NCBI RefSeq assembly: GCF_030161895.1
Contig: NZ_BSVB01000001.1
Coordinates: 992,001-1,056,000, forward strand
Direction: 5' to 3'
Length of the DNA stretch: 64,000 nucleotides
Source of the DNA: Pseudolysinimonas kribbensis
GTDB taxonomy: Bacteria > Actinomycetota > Actinomycetes > Actinomycetales > Microbacteriaceae
Each line of letters begins with the position of its first letter. Within the stretch, counting starts at the first letter, position 1. Under the pieces are notes generated by a model, which saw nothing but the letters and a program-made list of their open reading frames with translations, made no database searches and was not told where the DNA came from. Position numbers and translations under genes: made by a program. This document shows positions 1 to 7,864 of this stretch, piece after piece.

Positions 1-1489
1 CGCCGGCCATCATGAGGCCGAGCACCTCGCGCGACGTGTCGCCGGGCACGATGCCCACGATCGAGCCGCGGTACATCACGGCGATCCGGTCGGCGAGGGT
101 CACGACCTCGTCGAGTTCGGTCGAGACGACGACCACCGGGATGCCGGAGTCGCGGGTCTGCACGATCCGGGTGTGCACGAACTCGATCGAACCCACGTCG
201 AGCCCGCGTGTCGGCTGCGACACCACGAGCAGCCGCAGCTCGCGGCTCAGCTCGCGCGCGAGCACGACCTTCTGCTGGTTGCCGCCGCTCAGGCGCCCGA
301 CGTGCGTGGTGACGCCCTGGGCGCGGATGTCGAACTCGGCGATCTTCTCCTCGGCGAACCTCTCGAGCTCGGTGAGCTGCAGGGTGCCGCCGCGCACGAA
401 CGGGGCACCGGTCGACCGGTCGAGCATGAGGTTCTCGGCGATCGTGAACTCGGCGACGAGGCCGTCGTCGGTGCGGTCCTCGGGCACGAAGCCGACGCCC
501 GCATCGAGCACCCCGCCCACGCTGCGGCCCAGGAGCTCGCGGCCGTCGAGCCGGATGGAGCCCTCGACCCTGTTCTGCACGCCGAGGATCGCCTCGACGA
601 GCTCTGTCTGCCCGTTGCCCTGCACCCCGGCGATCGCCAGCACCTCGCCGGCGTGGACGGTGAACCCGACGTGGGAGACCACGACCTGGTCCGCCGCATC
701 GATGACCGTCAGGTCGTGCACGACGAACGCCTCGGCTCCGATCTTCGGTGGGTCCTTGTGGATCGACAGGTCCACGGCACGACCGACCATCATCGACGCC
801 AACTCGGCGTTGCTCGCCGTGGGCTGCGCCTCTCCGACGACCTTCCCGAGCCGGATCACCGTGATCCGGTCGGCGACCTCGCGCACCTCGCGCAGCTTGT
901 GCGTGATGAACACGATCGCGACACCCGTGTCGCGGAGCTGGCGCATGATCGCCATGAGCTCGTCGGTCTCCTGCGGGGTCAGCACCGCGGTGGGCTCGTC
1001 GAACACGAGCACCTTCGCGTCGCGCGAGAGTGCCTTGATGATCTCGACCCGCTGCTGGACGCCGACCGGCAGCTCCTCGACGACCGCGTCGGGGTCGACG
1101 TCGAAGCCGAACCGCTCGGAGATCTCGCGCACCTTGGCGCGCGCCGCCGCGAGGTCGAGGCGCCCGCCGAGTCGCGTCGGCTCGTGGCCGAGCATGACGT
1201 TCTCGGCGACGGTGAAGACGGGGATGAGCATGAAGTGCTGGTGCACCATGCCGATGCCGGCGTTCATCGCGTCGCCCGGGCCGGAGAAGTGCTGGACGTC
1301 GTCGTCGAGCAGGATCTCGCCCTCATCGGCCTGGTAGAGCCCGTAGAGCACGTTCATGAGGGTCGACTTGCCCGCTCCGTTCTCGCCGAGCAGGCAGTGG
1401 ATCTCTCCGGGCTCGACCGTCAGGTCGATGTGGTCGTTCGCGGTGAGAGCGCCGAACCGCTTGGTGATGCCGCGGAGTTCGAGCTTCAT
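1..1489 (-). CDS. ABC importer ATPase, BmpA-associated nucleoside/simple-sugar type (partial)
   Basis: Energises an inner-membrane importer that works with the BmpA-type lipoprotein encoded just upstream. The frame is open from the ATG at 1489 to the window edge (496 codons, 3' end missing). It holds two nucleotide-binding domains in one chain: Walker A GENGAGKST near residue 39, first signature LPVGVQQRVEI, Walker B KVLVFDEPTAVL, and a second domain with signature LSGGNQQK near residue 410. The degenerate second Walker A (GVQGNGQTE) and the LPVGVQQR signature are typical of the YufO/NupA-like ATPases of purine nucleoside importers. The permeases probably follow beyond position 1. Substrate is inferred from family only. 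Confidence 0.85.
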   Translation of the reverse strand, partial: MKLELRGITKRFGALTANDHIDLTVEPGEIHCLLGENGAGKSTLMNVLYGLYQADEGEILLDDDVQHFSGPGDAMNAGIGMVHQHFMLIPVFTVAENVMLGHEPTRLGGRLDLAAARAKVREISERFGFDVDPDAVVEELPVGVQQRVEIIKALSRDAKVLVFDEPTAVLTPQETDELMAIMRQLRDTGVAIVFITHKLREVREVADRITVIRLGKVVGEAQPTASNAELASMMVGRAVDLSIHKDPPKIGAEAFVVHDLTVIDAADQVVVSHVGFTVHAGEVLAIAGVQGNGQTELVEAILGVQNRVEGSIRLDGRELLGRSVGGVLDAGVGFVPEDRTDDGLVAEFTIAENLMLDRSTGAPFVRGGTLQLTELERFAEEKIAEFDIRAQGVTTHVGRLSGGNQQKVVLARELSRELRLLVVSQPTRGLDVGSIEFVHTRIVQTRDSGIPVVVVSTELDEVVTLADRIAVMYRGSIVGIVPGDTSREVLGLMMAG

Positions 1490-1530
1490 GGGAGCCAATC
1501 TATGTGCGCCGGCAGCGCTGCCGGAATGGC

Positions 1531-1563
1531 GACGGGGAGGCCGGTTCGACCGGCCTCCCCGTC
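1531..1563 (-). terminator. Intercistronic hairpin between bmpA-like gene and its ATPase
   Basis: Perfect 14-bp inverted repeat GACGGGGAGGCCGG / CCGGCCTCCCCGTC with a 5-nt loop (TTCGA). There is no T-tract on either side. It sits in the 84-nt gap between the binding-protein gene and the ATPase gene, where a partial terminator or 3'-end stabiliser would give excess binding protein over ATPase. Confidence 0.6.
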
Positions 1564-1573
1564 GGTGATGCCG

Positions 1574-2710
1574 TTACTGCTGAGGCGAGGACTTCGAGGT
1601 CGCCTTGATGGAGCCGTCCTCGATGCCGGCCTCGATCTTCTTGAGCTCGCCCGCCAGCCCCGGGTCGACCTTCGACTCGAAGTTGTGGAACGGCGCCAGC
1701 TTCACGCCGCCGTTCTTCAGGGTGCCCACGTACGGCGTGTTGTCGAAGTCGCCGTTCTTGGCGGCCTTCACGACCGCCTCGACGCCTGCGTCGACGCCCT
1801 TCTGCACCGACGTCAGGATGATGTCGTCCACCGTCTTGTCGGTGTTGAACACGTCCGCGTCGACGCCGATCAGGACAGAACCCTTGTTCTGGTCCTTGAT
1901 GGCCTCGGCGGCGCTCTGGTAGATCGGACCGCCGACCGGCATGAGCACGTCGGCGTTCTGGTCGAGCAGACCCTGCGCGGCCGTCTTCGCCTCGACACCG
2001 GCCGCGAAGCCTCCGGTGAAGACGCCGGTCTGCGTGTCGACGTTCCAGCCGACGACCTTGACGTCCTTGCCCTTCTGCTGGTTGAAGTACTTCACGCCCT
2101 CGGCGAAGCCGTCCATGAAGATCGTCACCGGCGGGATCTGGAGGCCGCCGAAGGTGCCGACGACGCCGGTCTTCGAGTAGCTGGCCGCCGCGTAGCCGCC
2201 GAGGAACGCCGCCTGGACGGTGTCGAACAGGATCGGCTTGCCGTTGTCGACGTCGACCTTGCCGTCGCCCGTGGGCTTGCCGTCCTTGTCCTTGGCGCCC
2301 TCGTTGTCGAGGCCGTCGTCCACGATCGCGAACTTGACGTCGGGGTTCGCCTTGGCGGCGGCGTCGGTCGCCTGCGACAGGTTGAAGCCGACCGTGACGA
2401 TCAGGTTGCAGTTCGCACTCAGCAGGCTGTTGATGTTCGGCGTGTAGTCGTCCGCGCTGTTCGACTGGACGTGCTTCTCCTTGATGCCGAGGCTCTTCGC
2501 CGACGACTCGAGGCCCTGCAGACCCAGCTGGTTGAACGAGTGGTCGTCGAAGCCGCCATCGTCCGAGACCATGCACGGCAGGAAGCTCGACTTGGCGTCC
2601 GTCGAGCCGCCGTTGCCGGTCGGAGCCGCCGAACAGCCGACGAGGGTCAACGCGCTCACGGCGAGAGCCGTGAGACCGCCCAGCGCGGCCTTCCGCGTGG
2701 TGAGTGTCAC
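1574..2710 (-). CDS. BmpA/Med family substrate-binding lipoprotein
   Basis: Extracellular binding protein of the ABC importer encoded immediately downstream. The 378 residues open with a positively charged n-region, a hydrophobic stretch and the lipobox LVGC (Cys near residue 26), so the mature protein is lipid-anchored. The body reads as a BMP domain: SDDGGFDDHSFNQ near the mature N-terminus, GFNLSQATDAAA, and GGFAAGVEA in the second half. The GTG start at 2710 has a good ribosome site (GGAGG 7 nt upstream). A short GC hairpin (2731-2747) lies in the leader. Members of this family bind purine nucleosides or related ligands; the ligand here is not known. Confidence 0.88.
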   Translation of the reverse strand: MTLTTRKAALGGLTALAVSALTLVGCSAAPTGNGGSTDAKSSFLPCMVSDDGGFDDHSFNQLGLQGLESSAKSLGIKEKHVQSNSADDYTPNINSLLSANCNLIVTVGFNLSQATDAAAKANPDVKFAIVDDGLDNEGAKDKDGKPTGDGKVDVDNGKPILFDTVQAAFLGGYAAASYSKTGVVGTFGGLQIPPVTIFMDGFAEGVKYFNQQKGKDVKVVGWNVDTQTGVFTGGFAAGVEAKTAAQGLLDQNADVLMPVGGPIYQSAAEAIKDQNKGSVLIGVDADVFNTDKTVDDIILTSVQKGVDAGVEAVVKAAKNGDFDNTPYVGTLKNGGVKLAPFHNFESKVDPGLAGELKKIEAGIEDGSIKATSKSSPQQ

Positions 2711-2850
2711 TGTGTCCTCCAGGTTCTCTACCGGGCAAGGGGCCCGGCGAATGAGGACACGTTACTCAATATGACGTTCGGCACCAGCGTGTTGTGGCCG
2801 ACCGCATCCCAACAGTTACAAAAGAGGGCGCCCGCTGTCGGATCGCCTGA

Positions 2851-3965
2851 TCAGAGCACTTCGCTCCGGCCGCTGAGCTTGAGGGCGTCGACGACGCTCT
2901 TGACGCGTTGCGCATGCTCGGTGGTGGTGACCAGCAACGCGTCCGGCGTATCGACGACCACGATGTCGCGCACGCCGATGAGCGAGATCACCCGCTTCGA
3001 CTGGGTCACGACGATGCCGCTGGCGTGATCGGAGAGCACGGTCGCGCCGTCCCCGATGATCGCGAGCTCGTTGCTGCGGCCCCCGGAGCGGAGTTTGGAG
3101 ATCGAGGCGAAGTCGCCCACGTCGTCCCAGTCGAAGTCGCCCGGGATGACGGCGAGCCGGCCGGCCCTCGCCGCCGGCTCCGCGACGGAGTAGTCGATCG
3201 CGATCTTCTCCAGGCCCGGCCAGATCCGGTCGACGGCGGGCCCGCGGGTGGCCGGATCGTCCCAGGCGGCCGCGAGCTCCTCGAGCCCGTCGACGAGAGC
3301 CGGGTGCTCGATGCGCATCTGCTCGAGCAGCACGTCGGCGCGGGAGATGAACATGCTCGCGTTCCAGAGGTAGCCGCCGTCGTCGAGATAGCGCCGCGCG
3401 GTCTCGAGATCGGGCTTCTCGACGAAGCTGACGACCTCGCGCGCGTCGTGCGCCCCTCGATCTGCATGGGCGACCCGCAGTGGATGTAGCCGAAGCCGAT
3501 CGCCGGCTCGGTGGGCGTGATGCCGACCAGCGCGATCCAGCCGGCGTCGGCCGCCGCGACCGCCTGGGTCACCGCGCGGCGGAACCCGCGCACGTCGTCG
3601 ATGACGTGATCGGCCGCGAACGAGCCGATGATGACATCCGGCTCGCGCCGCTTCAGGATCGCCGCGGCGAGTCCGATGGCGGCCGACGAGTCCTTGGGCT
3701 CGCTCTCGAGCACCACGTTGGCGTCGCGCAGCTCGGGCAGCTGCGCCTCCACGGCGGCGCGATGCGCACGGCCGGTGACGACCATGATCCGCTGCTCGCC
3801 GCTCAGCGGGGCCAGTCGATCCCAGGTGCCGCGCAGCAGCGTCGACCCCGATCCGGTGAGGTCGTGCAGGAACTTCGGCGCATCCGCCCGCGACAGCGGC
3901 CAGAGCCGCGACCCGATGCCGCCGGCGGGGATGACGGAGTAGAACCGCCGCAGGGTCTGCGCCAT
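2851..3965 (-). CDS. manC: Mannose-1-phosphate guanylyltransferase (frameshifted in assembly)
   Basis: Makes GDP-mannose from mannose 1-phosphate and GTP for cell-wall glycans. The N-terminus carries the nucleotidyltransferase signature PAGGIGSRLWPLSR, followed by the phosphate-binding EPKDSSAA region and ITPTEPAIGFGYI; the C-terminus has DWDDVGDFASI, also standard for the family. The reading frame breaks after MQIEG at about 3453-3456, where a GGGG run needs one more G; repaired length is about 371 aa, normal for the short form without a phosphomannose isomerase domain. The ATG at 3965 is preferred over a GTG nine bases upstream. The gene is divergent from sdhC. Most likely intact in the organism. 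Confidence 0.85.
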
Positions 3966-3996
3966 GGCGACCACCCTATGCGCGGCACCCGCGGCA

Positions 3997-4016
3997 CTGT
4001 CTTGATGTCGAGACAG
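3997..4016 (+). promoter_or_regulatory. 20-bp palindrome upstream of sdhCDAB
   Basis: CTGTCTTGATGTCGAGACAG reads as two 9-bp arms with one mismatch around a central TG. It lies 112 nt before the sdhC start, in the divergent manC/sdhC gap, and looks like the operator of a dimeric regulator. No candidate regulator is adjacent. Confidence 0.55.
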
Positions 4017-4035
4017 TTAGGCACGCCTTGCCTGC
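4017..4035 (+). promoter_or_regulatory. Iron-box-like (DtxR/IdeR) site before sdhC
   Basis: The 19-mer starting TTAGGCACGCCTTGCCT keeps the TTAGG half and the CCT half of the actinobacterial iron box, matching the consensus at about 12 of 19 positions. It abuts the 20-bp palindrome. Succinate dehydrogenase needs three Fe-S clusters and usually haem, so iron control is plausible, but the match is only moderate. Confidence 0.35.
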
Positions 4036-4127
4036 GGGTGGATCGGCGCGGGCGTAGGGTGAGGAACGTCCGATCGCGAGCGTTTGGCGTGCCACCCGCC
4101 CCGTCGCCGAGGTACGAGGAGGAGCCC

Positions 4128-4577
4128 GTGTCGAGCCAGGTCGTCAGACCCGGAGCCGAGGCGGCCGAGCGGATCCGGGGTCCCCGGCGCCCGGCCGGAA
4201 CGCTGTACCGGGGCCGCGAGGGCATGTGGTCGTGGGTGCTGCACCGGATCACCGGCGTCGCGATCTTCTTCTTCCTCTTGGTGCACATCCTCGACACCGC
4301 GCTCGTGCGGATCAGCCCCGACGCGTACAACGCCGTCATCGGCACCTACAAGCAGCCGATCATGGGCCTCGGCGAGGCAGCGTTGGTCGGCGCCATCGGG
4401 CTGCACGCCCTCAACGGGCTGCGCATCATCCTGATCGACTTCTGGAAGCTCGGACCGCGCTGGCAGCGGGTCATGTACTGGATCGTGCTGGTGCTCTGGG
4501 TGATCCTGCTGGCCGGATTCCTGCCGCGTCAGTTCGTCAACATCGCCCTCGAGTTCCAGGGGATGCCGAACGCATGA
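4128..4577 (+). CDS. sdhC: Succinate dehydrogenase cytochrome b556 subunit
   Basis: One of the two membrane anchors of complex II; it helps bind haem and passes electrons from the Fe-S subunit to quinone. The 149-residue product has three membrane spans: the first begins after the RGREGMWSWVLHRITG motif, the second holds GLHALNGLRI with a candidate haem-ligand His, and the third is near the C-terminus. The GTG at 4128 follows an AGGAGGAG ribosome site. The stop overlaps the sdhD ATG (ATGA), so the two are translationally coupled. First gene of sdhCDAB. Confidence 0.9.
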   Translation: MSSQVVRPGAEAAERIRGPRRPAGTLYRGREGMWSWVLHRITGVAIFFFLLVHILDTALVRISPDAYNAVIGTYKQPIMGLGEAALVGAIGLHALNGLRIILIDFWKLGPRWQRVMYWIVLVLWVILLAGFLPRQFVNIALEFQGMPNA

Positions 4578-5013
4578 CCACCCAGACCATCGAGCCGCCG
4601 CGCTCAGCCCGCGCCGCCCGCCGCACCACCAACTGGGAGAAGTGGGGCTGGATCTACATGCGGGCGTCGGGCGTCGTGCTCGTCGTGCTGATCTTCGGCC
4701 ACCTCTTCACCAACCTGTTCCTCGGCCAGGGGTGCGCGCGATCGACTTCGCGTTCGTCGCCGGCAAGTGGGCCAACCCGTTCTGGATCGTGTGGGACCTG
4801 CTGCTGCTGTGGCTCGCCCTCATCCACGGTTCCAACGGCATGCGCACGCTCATCAACGACTACACCCGACGTCGGTTCCGGATCGTGCTGCTCGTGCTGC
4901 TCGTCGCCGTGACCGTCGTCCTGCTCATCCTGGGGACCCTCGTGCTGACCACCTTCGACCCGTGCCTCGACGCCTCGGTGGCGTCCCAGATCCCGCAGTG
5001 CAAGGCGAGCTGA
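4574..5013 (+). CDS. sdhD: Succinate dehydrogenase hydrophobic anchor subunit (frameshifted in assembly)
   Basis: Second membrane anchor of complex II. It starts at the ATG overlapping the sdhC stop, with a cytosolic head ending in [13 protein letters not shown]. Span 1 ends at NLFLGQG, where the frame breaks at 4729-4732 (GGGG needs one more G). After repair the chain continues [19 protein letters not shown], then a second span containing [12 protein letters not shown] (candidate haem His) and a third span. About 146 aa, usual for actinobacterial SdhD. The stop at 5011-5013 is two bases before the sdhA GTG. Confidence 0.87.
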
Positions 5014-5015
5014 GC

Positions 5016-6799
5016 GTGGAATTCGAAGACGGGGACGTCATCGACGGCGTCCACTACCACCGGTTCGACGTCGTGATCGTGGGAGCCGGCGGTGCCGGCA
5101 TGCGCGCCGCGATCGAGGCCGGGCCGAAGGCCCGCACCGCCGTCATCACCAAGCTCTACCCGACCCGCTCCCACACGGGCGCGGCGCAGGGCGGCATGGC
5201 CGCCGCCCTCGCGAACGTCGAGGAGGACAGCTGGGAGTGGCACACCTTCGACACGGTCAAGGGCGGCGACTACCTGGTCGACCAGGATGCCGCCGAGATC
5301 CTCGCGAAGGAGGCCATCGACGCGGTCCTCGATCTCGAGAACATGGGCCTGCCGTTCAACCGCACGCCCGAGGGAAAGATCGACCAGCGGCGCTTCGGCG
5401 GCCACACGCGCGACCACGGCAAGGCGCCCGTGCGCCGTGCCTGCTACGCCGCCGACCGCACCGGCCACATGATCCTGCAGACCCTGTTCCAGAACTGCGT
5501 CAAGCTCGGCGTCAACTTCTTCAACGAGTACTACGCGCTCGACCTGATCATGAACGACGGCAAGCCGGCCGGGATCGTCGCCTACGAGCTGGCGTCGGGT
5601 GAGATCCACATCTTCCAGGCGAAGTCGATCATCTTCGCCACCGGCGGCTTCGGCAAGATCTACAAGACCACCTCCAACGCCCACACCCTGACGGGCGACG
5701 GTGTCGGCATCATCTGGCGCAAGGGCCTGCCGCTGGAGGACATGGAGTTCTTCCAGTTCCACCCGACCGGATTGGCGGGGCTCGGCATCCTGCTCACCGA
5801 GGGGCGCGCGGCGAGGGCGCGATCCTGCGCAACGCCTCCGGCGAGCGGTTCATGGAGCGCTACGCCCCCACGATCAAAGACCTGGCACCGCGCGACATCG
5901 TCTCGCGCTGCATGGTGCAGGAGGTCGCGGAGGGCCGCGGCGCCGGTCCGAACAAGGACTACGTGCTGCTGGACTGCACGCACCTGGGCGCCGAGGTGCT
6001 GGAGACCAAGCTGCCCGACATCACCGAGTTCGCGCGCACCTACCTCGGTGTCGACCCGGTCTACGAGCCCGTGCCGGTCATGCCGACCGCGCACTACGCG
6101 ATGGGCGGCATCCCGACCAACGTCAAGGGCGAGGTGCTGAGCGACAACGACACGATCGTGCCCGGCCTCTATGCGGCCGGCGAATGCGCGTGCGTCTCCG
6201 TGCACGGCTCCAACCGCCTCGGCACCAACTCGCTGCTCGACATCAACGTGTTCGGCAAGCGGTCGGGCAACAACGCGGTCGAGTACGCGAAGACCGCGGA
6301 GTTCGTGCCGCTGCCCGAGAACCCGGCCGCGTTCGTGACGGGACTCGTCGACCAGGTGCGCACGGCATCCGGCACCGAACGCATCGGCGCCCTGCGCAAG
6401 GAGCTGCAGGACGAGATGGATCGCAACGCCCAGGTGTTCCGCACCGACGAGTCGCTCGCGAAGGTCACCGAGACCATCCACGAGCTGCGCCAGCGGTACC
6501 AGAACATCTCGATCCAGGACAAGGGGCACCGGTACAACACCGACCTGCTCGAGGCCATCGAGCTCGGCTTCCTGCTCGACCTCGCCGAGGTCGTCGTGTA
6601 CTCGGCCCGCAACCGCAAGGAGAGCCGCGGCGGCCACCAGCGCGACGACTACCCCAAGCGCGACGACGAGACGTACATGAAGCACACGATGGCCTACCTC
6701 ACGGGCGACCCGCACTCGGCCGACGCCGCCGACCACATCTCGCTCGGCTGGAAGCCGGTCGTCATCACGAACTACCAGCCCATGGAACGGAAGTACTGA
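5016..6799 (+). CDS. sdhA: Succinate dehydrogenase flavoprotein subunit (frameshifted in assembly)
   Basis: Catalytic subunit that oxidises succinate to fumarate with covalent FAD. N-terminal FAD-binding fold [14 protein letters not shown]; flavin-attachment motif SHTGAAQGG; active-site region [11 protein letters not shown]-terminal [15 protein letters not shown] and [11 protein letters not shown]. The frame breaks at 5802-5805 after LLTEG (GGGG needs one more G); repaired length is 594 aa, as expected. GTG at 5016 leads directly from sdhD. Its last codons (NYQ.MERKY) are partly copied in the following intercistronic space, so the 3' end shows a recent local duplication. Confidence 0.92.
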
Positions 6800-6851
6800 C
6801 ATGCGGGTCACGAACTACCAGGCTGGTCACCAAGTGGAACGGAAGTACTAG
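6765..6851 (+). repeat. Imperfect tandem duplication of the sdhA 3' end, with a 16-codon ORF
   Basis: TCACGAACTACCAG occurs at 6765-6778 and again at 6808-6821; TGGAACGGAAGTACT occurs at 6783-6797 and again at 6835-6849. The first pair belongs to the SdhA C-terminus; the second forms a tiny ORF (6801-6851, ATG...TAG) encoding MRVTNYQAGHQVERKY, which ends three bases before the sdhB ATG. The copies differ by a 9-nt expansion between the two blocks. Whether the peptide is made is unknown; it may simply keep ribosomes moving between sdhA and sdhB. Confidence 0.8.
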
Positions 6852-6853
6852 TC

Positions 6854-7657
6854 ATGGCAACCGCCGTCGCCGAAGGATCGTCCGCCGCGCAGGCGCCCGC
6901 GCCCATCCAGGCCTTCACGGTCACGCTGATCATCCGCCGGTTCGACCCGGAGAAGGACGCCGAGCCGTACTGGCAGGACTTCGACGTGGAGCTGTACGCC
7001 ACCGACCGCGTGCTCGACGCCCTGCACAAGATCAAGTGGGAGCAGGACGGCTCGCTGAGCTTCCGGCGCTCCTGCGCGCACGGGGTGTGCGGCTCGGACG
7101 CGATGCGCATCAACGGGCGCAACCGGCTCGCGTGCAAGACCCTGATCAAGGACCTCGACATCAGCAAGCCGATCTACGTCGAGGCGATCAAGGGCCTGCC
7201 GCTCGAGAAGGACCTCATCGTCGACATGGAGCCGTTCTTCGAGTCGTACCGCGAGATCCAGCCGTTCCTCATCGCGAGCGACAAGCCCGAGAAGGAGCGG
7301 ATCCAGTCGGCCGCCCAGCGCGAGCGATTCGACGACACCACCAAATGCATCCTGTGCGCGGCGTGCACCTCGTCGTGCCCCGTGTTCTGGACCGACGGCC
7401 AGTACTTCGGCCCGGCCGCGATCGTCAACGCGCACCGCTTCATCTTCGACAGCCGCGACGAGGGCGCCCAGGTGCGCCTGGACATCCTCAACGACAAGGA
7501 GGGCGTGTGGCGCTGCCGCACGACCTTCAACTGCACCGAGGCGTGCCCGCGCGGCATCCAGGTCACGAAGGCGATCGCCGAGGTCAAGAACGCGATCATG
7601 CGGGGATCGGCCGACATCCCCGTCTCCGACCTCGCCCCCACGCCGCAGCGCGCGTAA
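6854..7657 (+). CDS. sdhB: Succinate dehydrogenase iron-sulfur subunit
   Basis: Carries the [2Fe-2S], [4Fe-4S] and [3Fe-4S] clusters that pass electrons from SdhA to the membrane anchors. The 267-residue protein has a plant-type ferredoxin domain with RRSCAHGVCGSDAM and a downstream RLACKTL cysteine, then an alpha-helical ferredoxin domain with CILCAACTSSCP and CTEACPRGI. The N-terminal Ala/Pro tail (about 15 residues) is a common actinobacterial extension. ATG at 6854 follows the short duplicated ORF directly. Last gene of sdhCDAB; the frame is intact. Confidence 0.93.
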   Translation: MATAVAEGSSAAQAPAPIQAFTVTLIIRRFDPEKDAEPYWQDFDVELYATDRVLDALHKIKWEQDGSLSFRRSCAHGVCGSDAMRINGRNRLACKTLIKDLDISKPIYVEAIKGLPLEKDLIVDMEPFFESYREIQPFLIASDKPEKERIQSAAQRERFDDTTKCILCAACTSSCPVFWTDGQYFGPAAIVNAHRFIFDSRDEGAQVRLDILNDKEGVWRCRTTFNCTEACPRGIQVTKAIAEVKNAIMRGSADIPVSDLAPTPQRA

Positions 7658-7864
7658 CGCCCGCGCAGCCCTGCACAGCTCGAAGCGCCCGGCCGCTGGC
7701 GCGCCGGAAGATGAGTATGGCCGGTGCTCGCAGCGGCTGGGAATCACCACGGGCACCGGCCTGTCGCCCCAATTAGTTGGACGTCACATGGGGCGGAGAC
7801 CTCGCGGCCTCACCAGAAGAGACGGCGCAGGTGCCCGGCTATGACGCGACTTCCGCGAATATTT
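7658..7864. other. Convergent intergenic region after sdhB
   Basis: 207 nt between convergent genes. It contains a 9-bp inverted repeat GGCCGGTGC (7719-7727) / GCACCGGCC (7753-7761) with a long loop, a weak terminator candidate. Nothing else was recognised. Confidence 0.4.

Noticed and set aside
173-3028. 951-codon open frame on the plus strand opposite the ABC ATPase, bmpA-like and manC genes
   Set aside because: Antisense shadow of three well-matched minus-strand genes; its protein is Arg/Asp/Val/Leu-biased with no domain and arises because high-GC codons leave few stops.
2851-3965. manC, sdhA, topA and similar genes as true pseudogenes
   Set aside because: Both sides of each break are well conserved, one G/C restores a normal length, and several are essential; decay is not credible.
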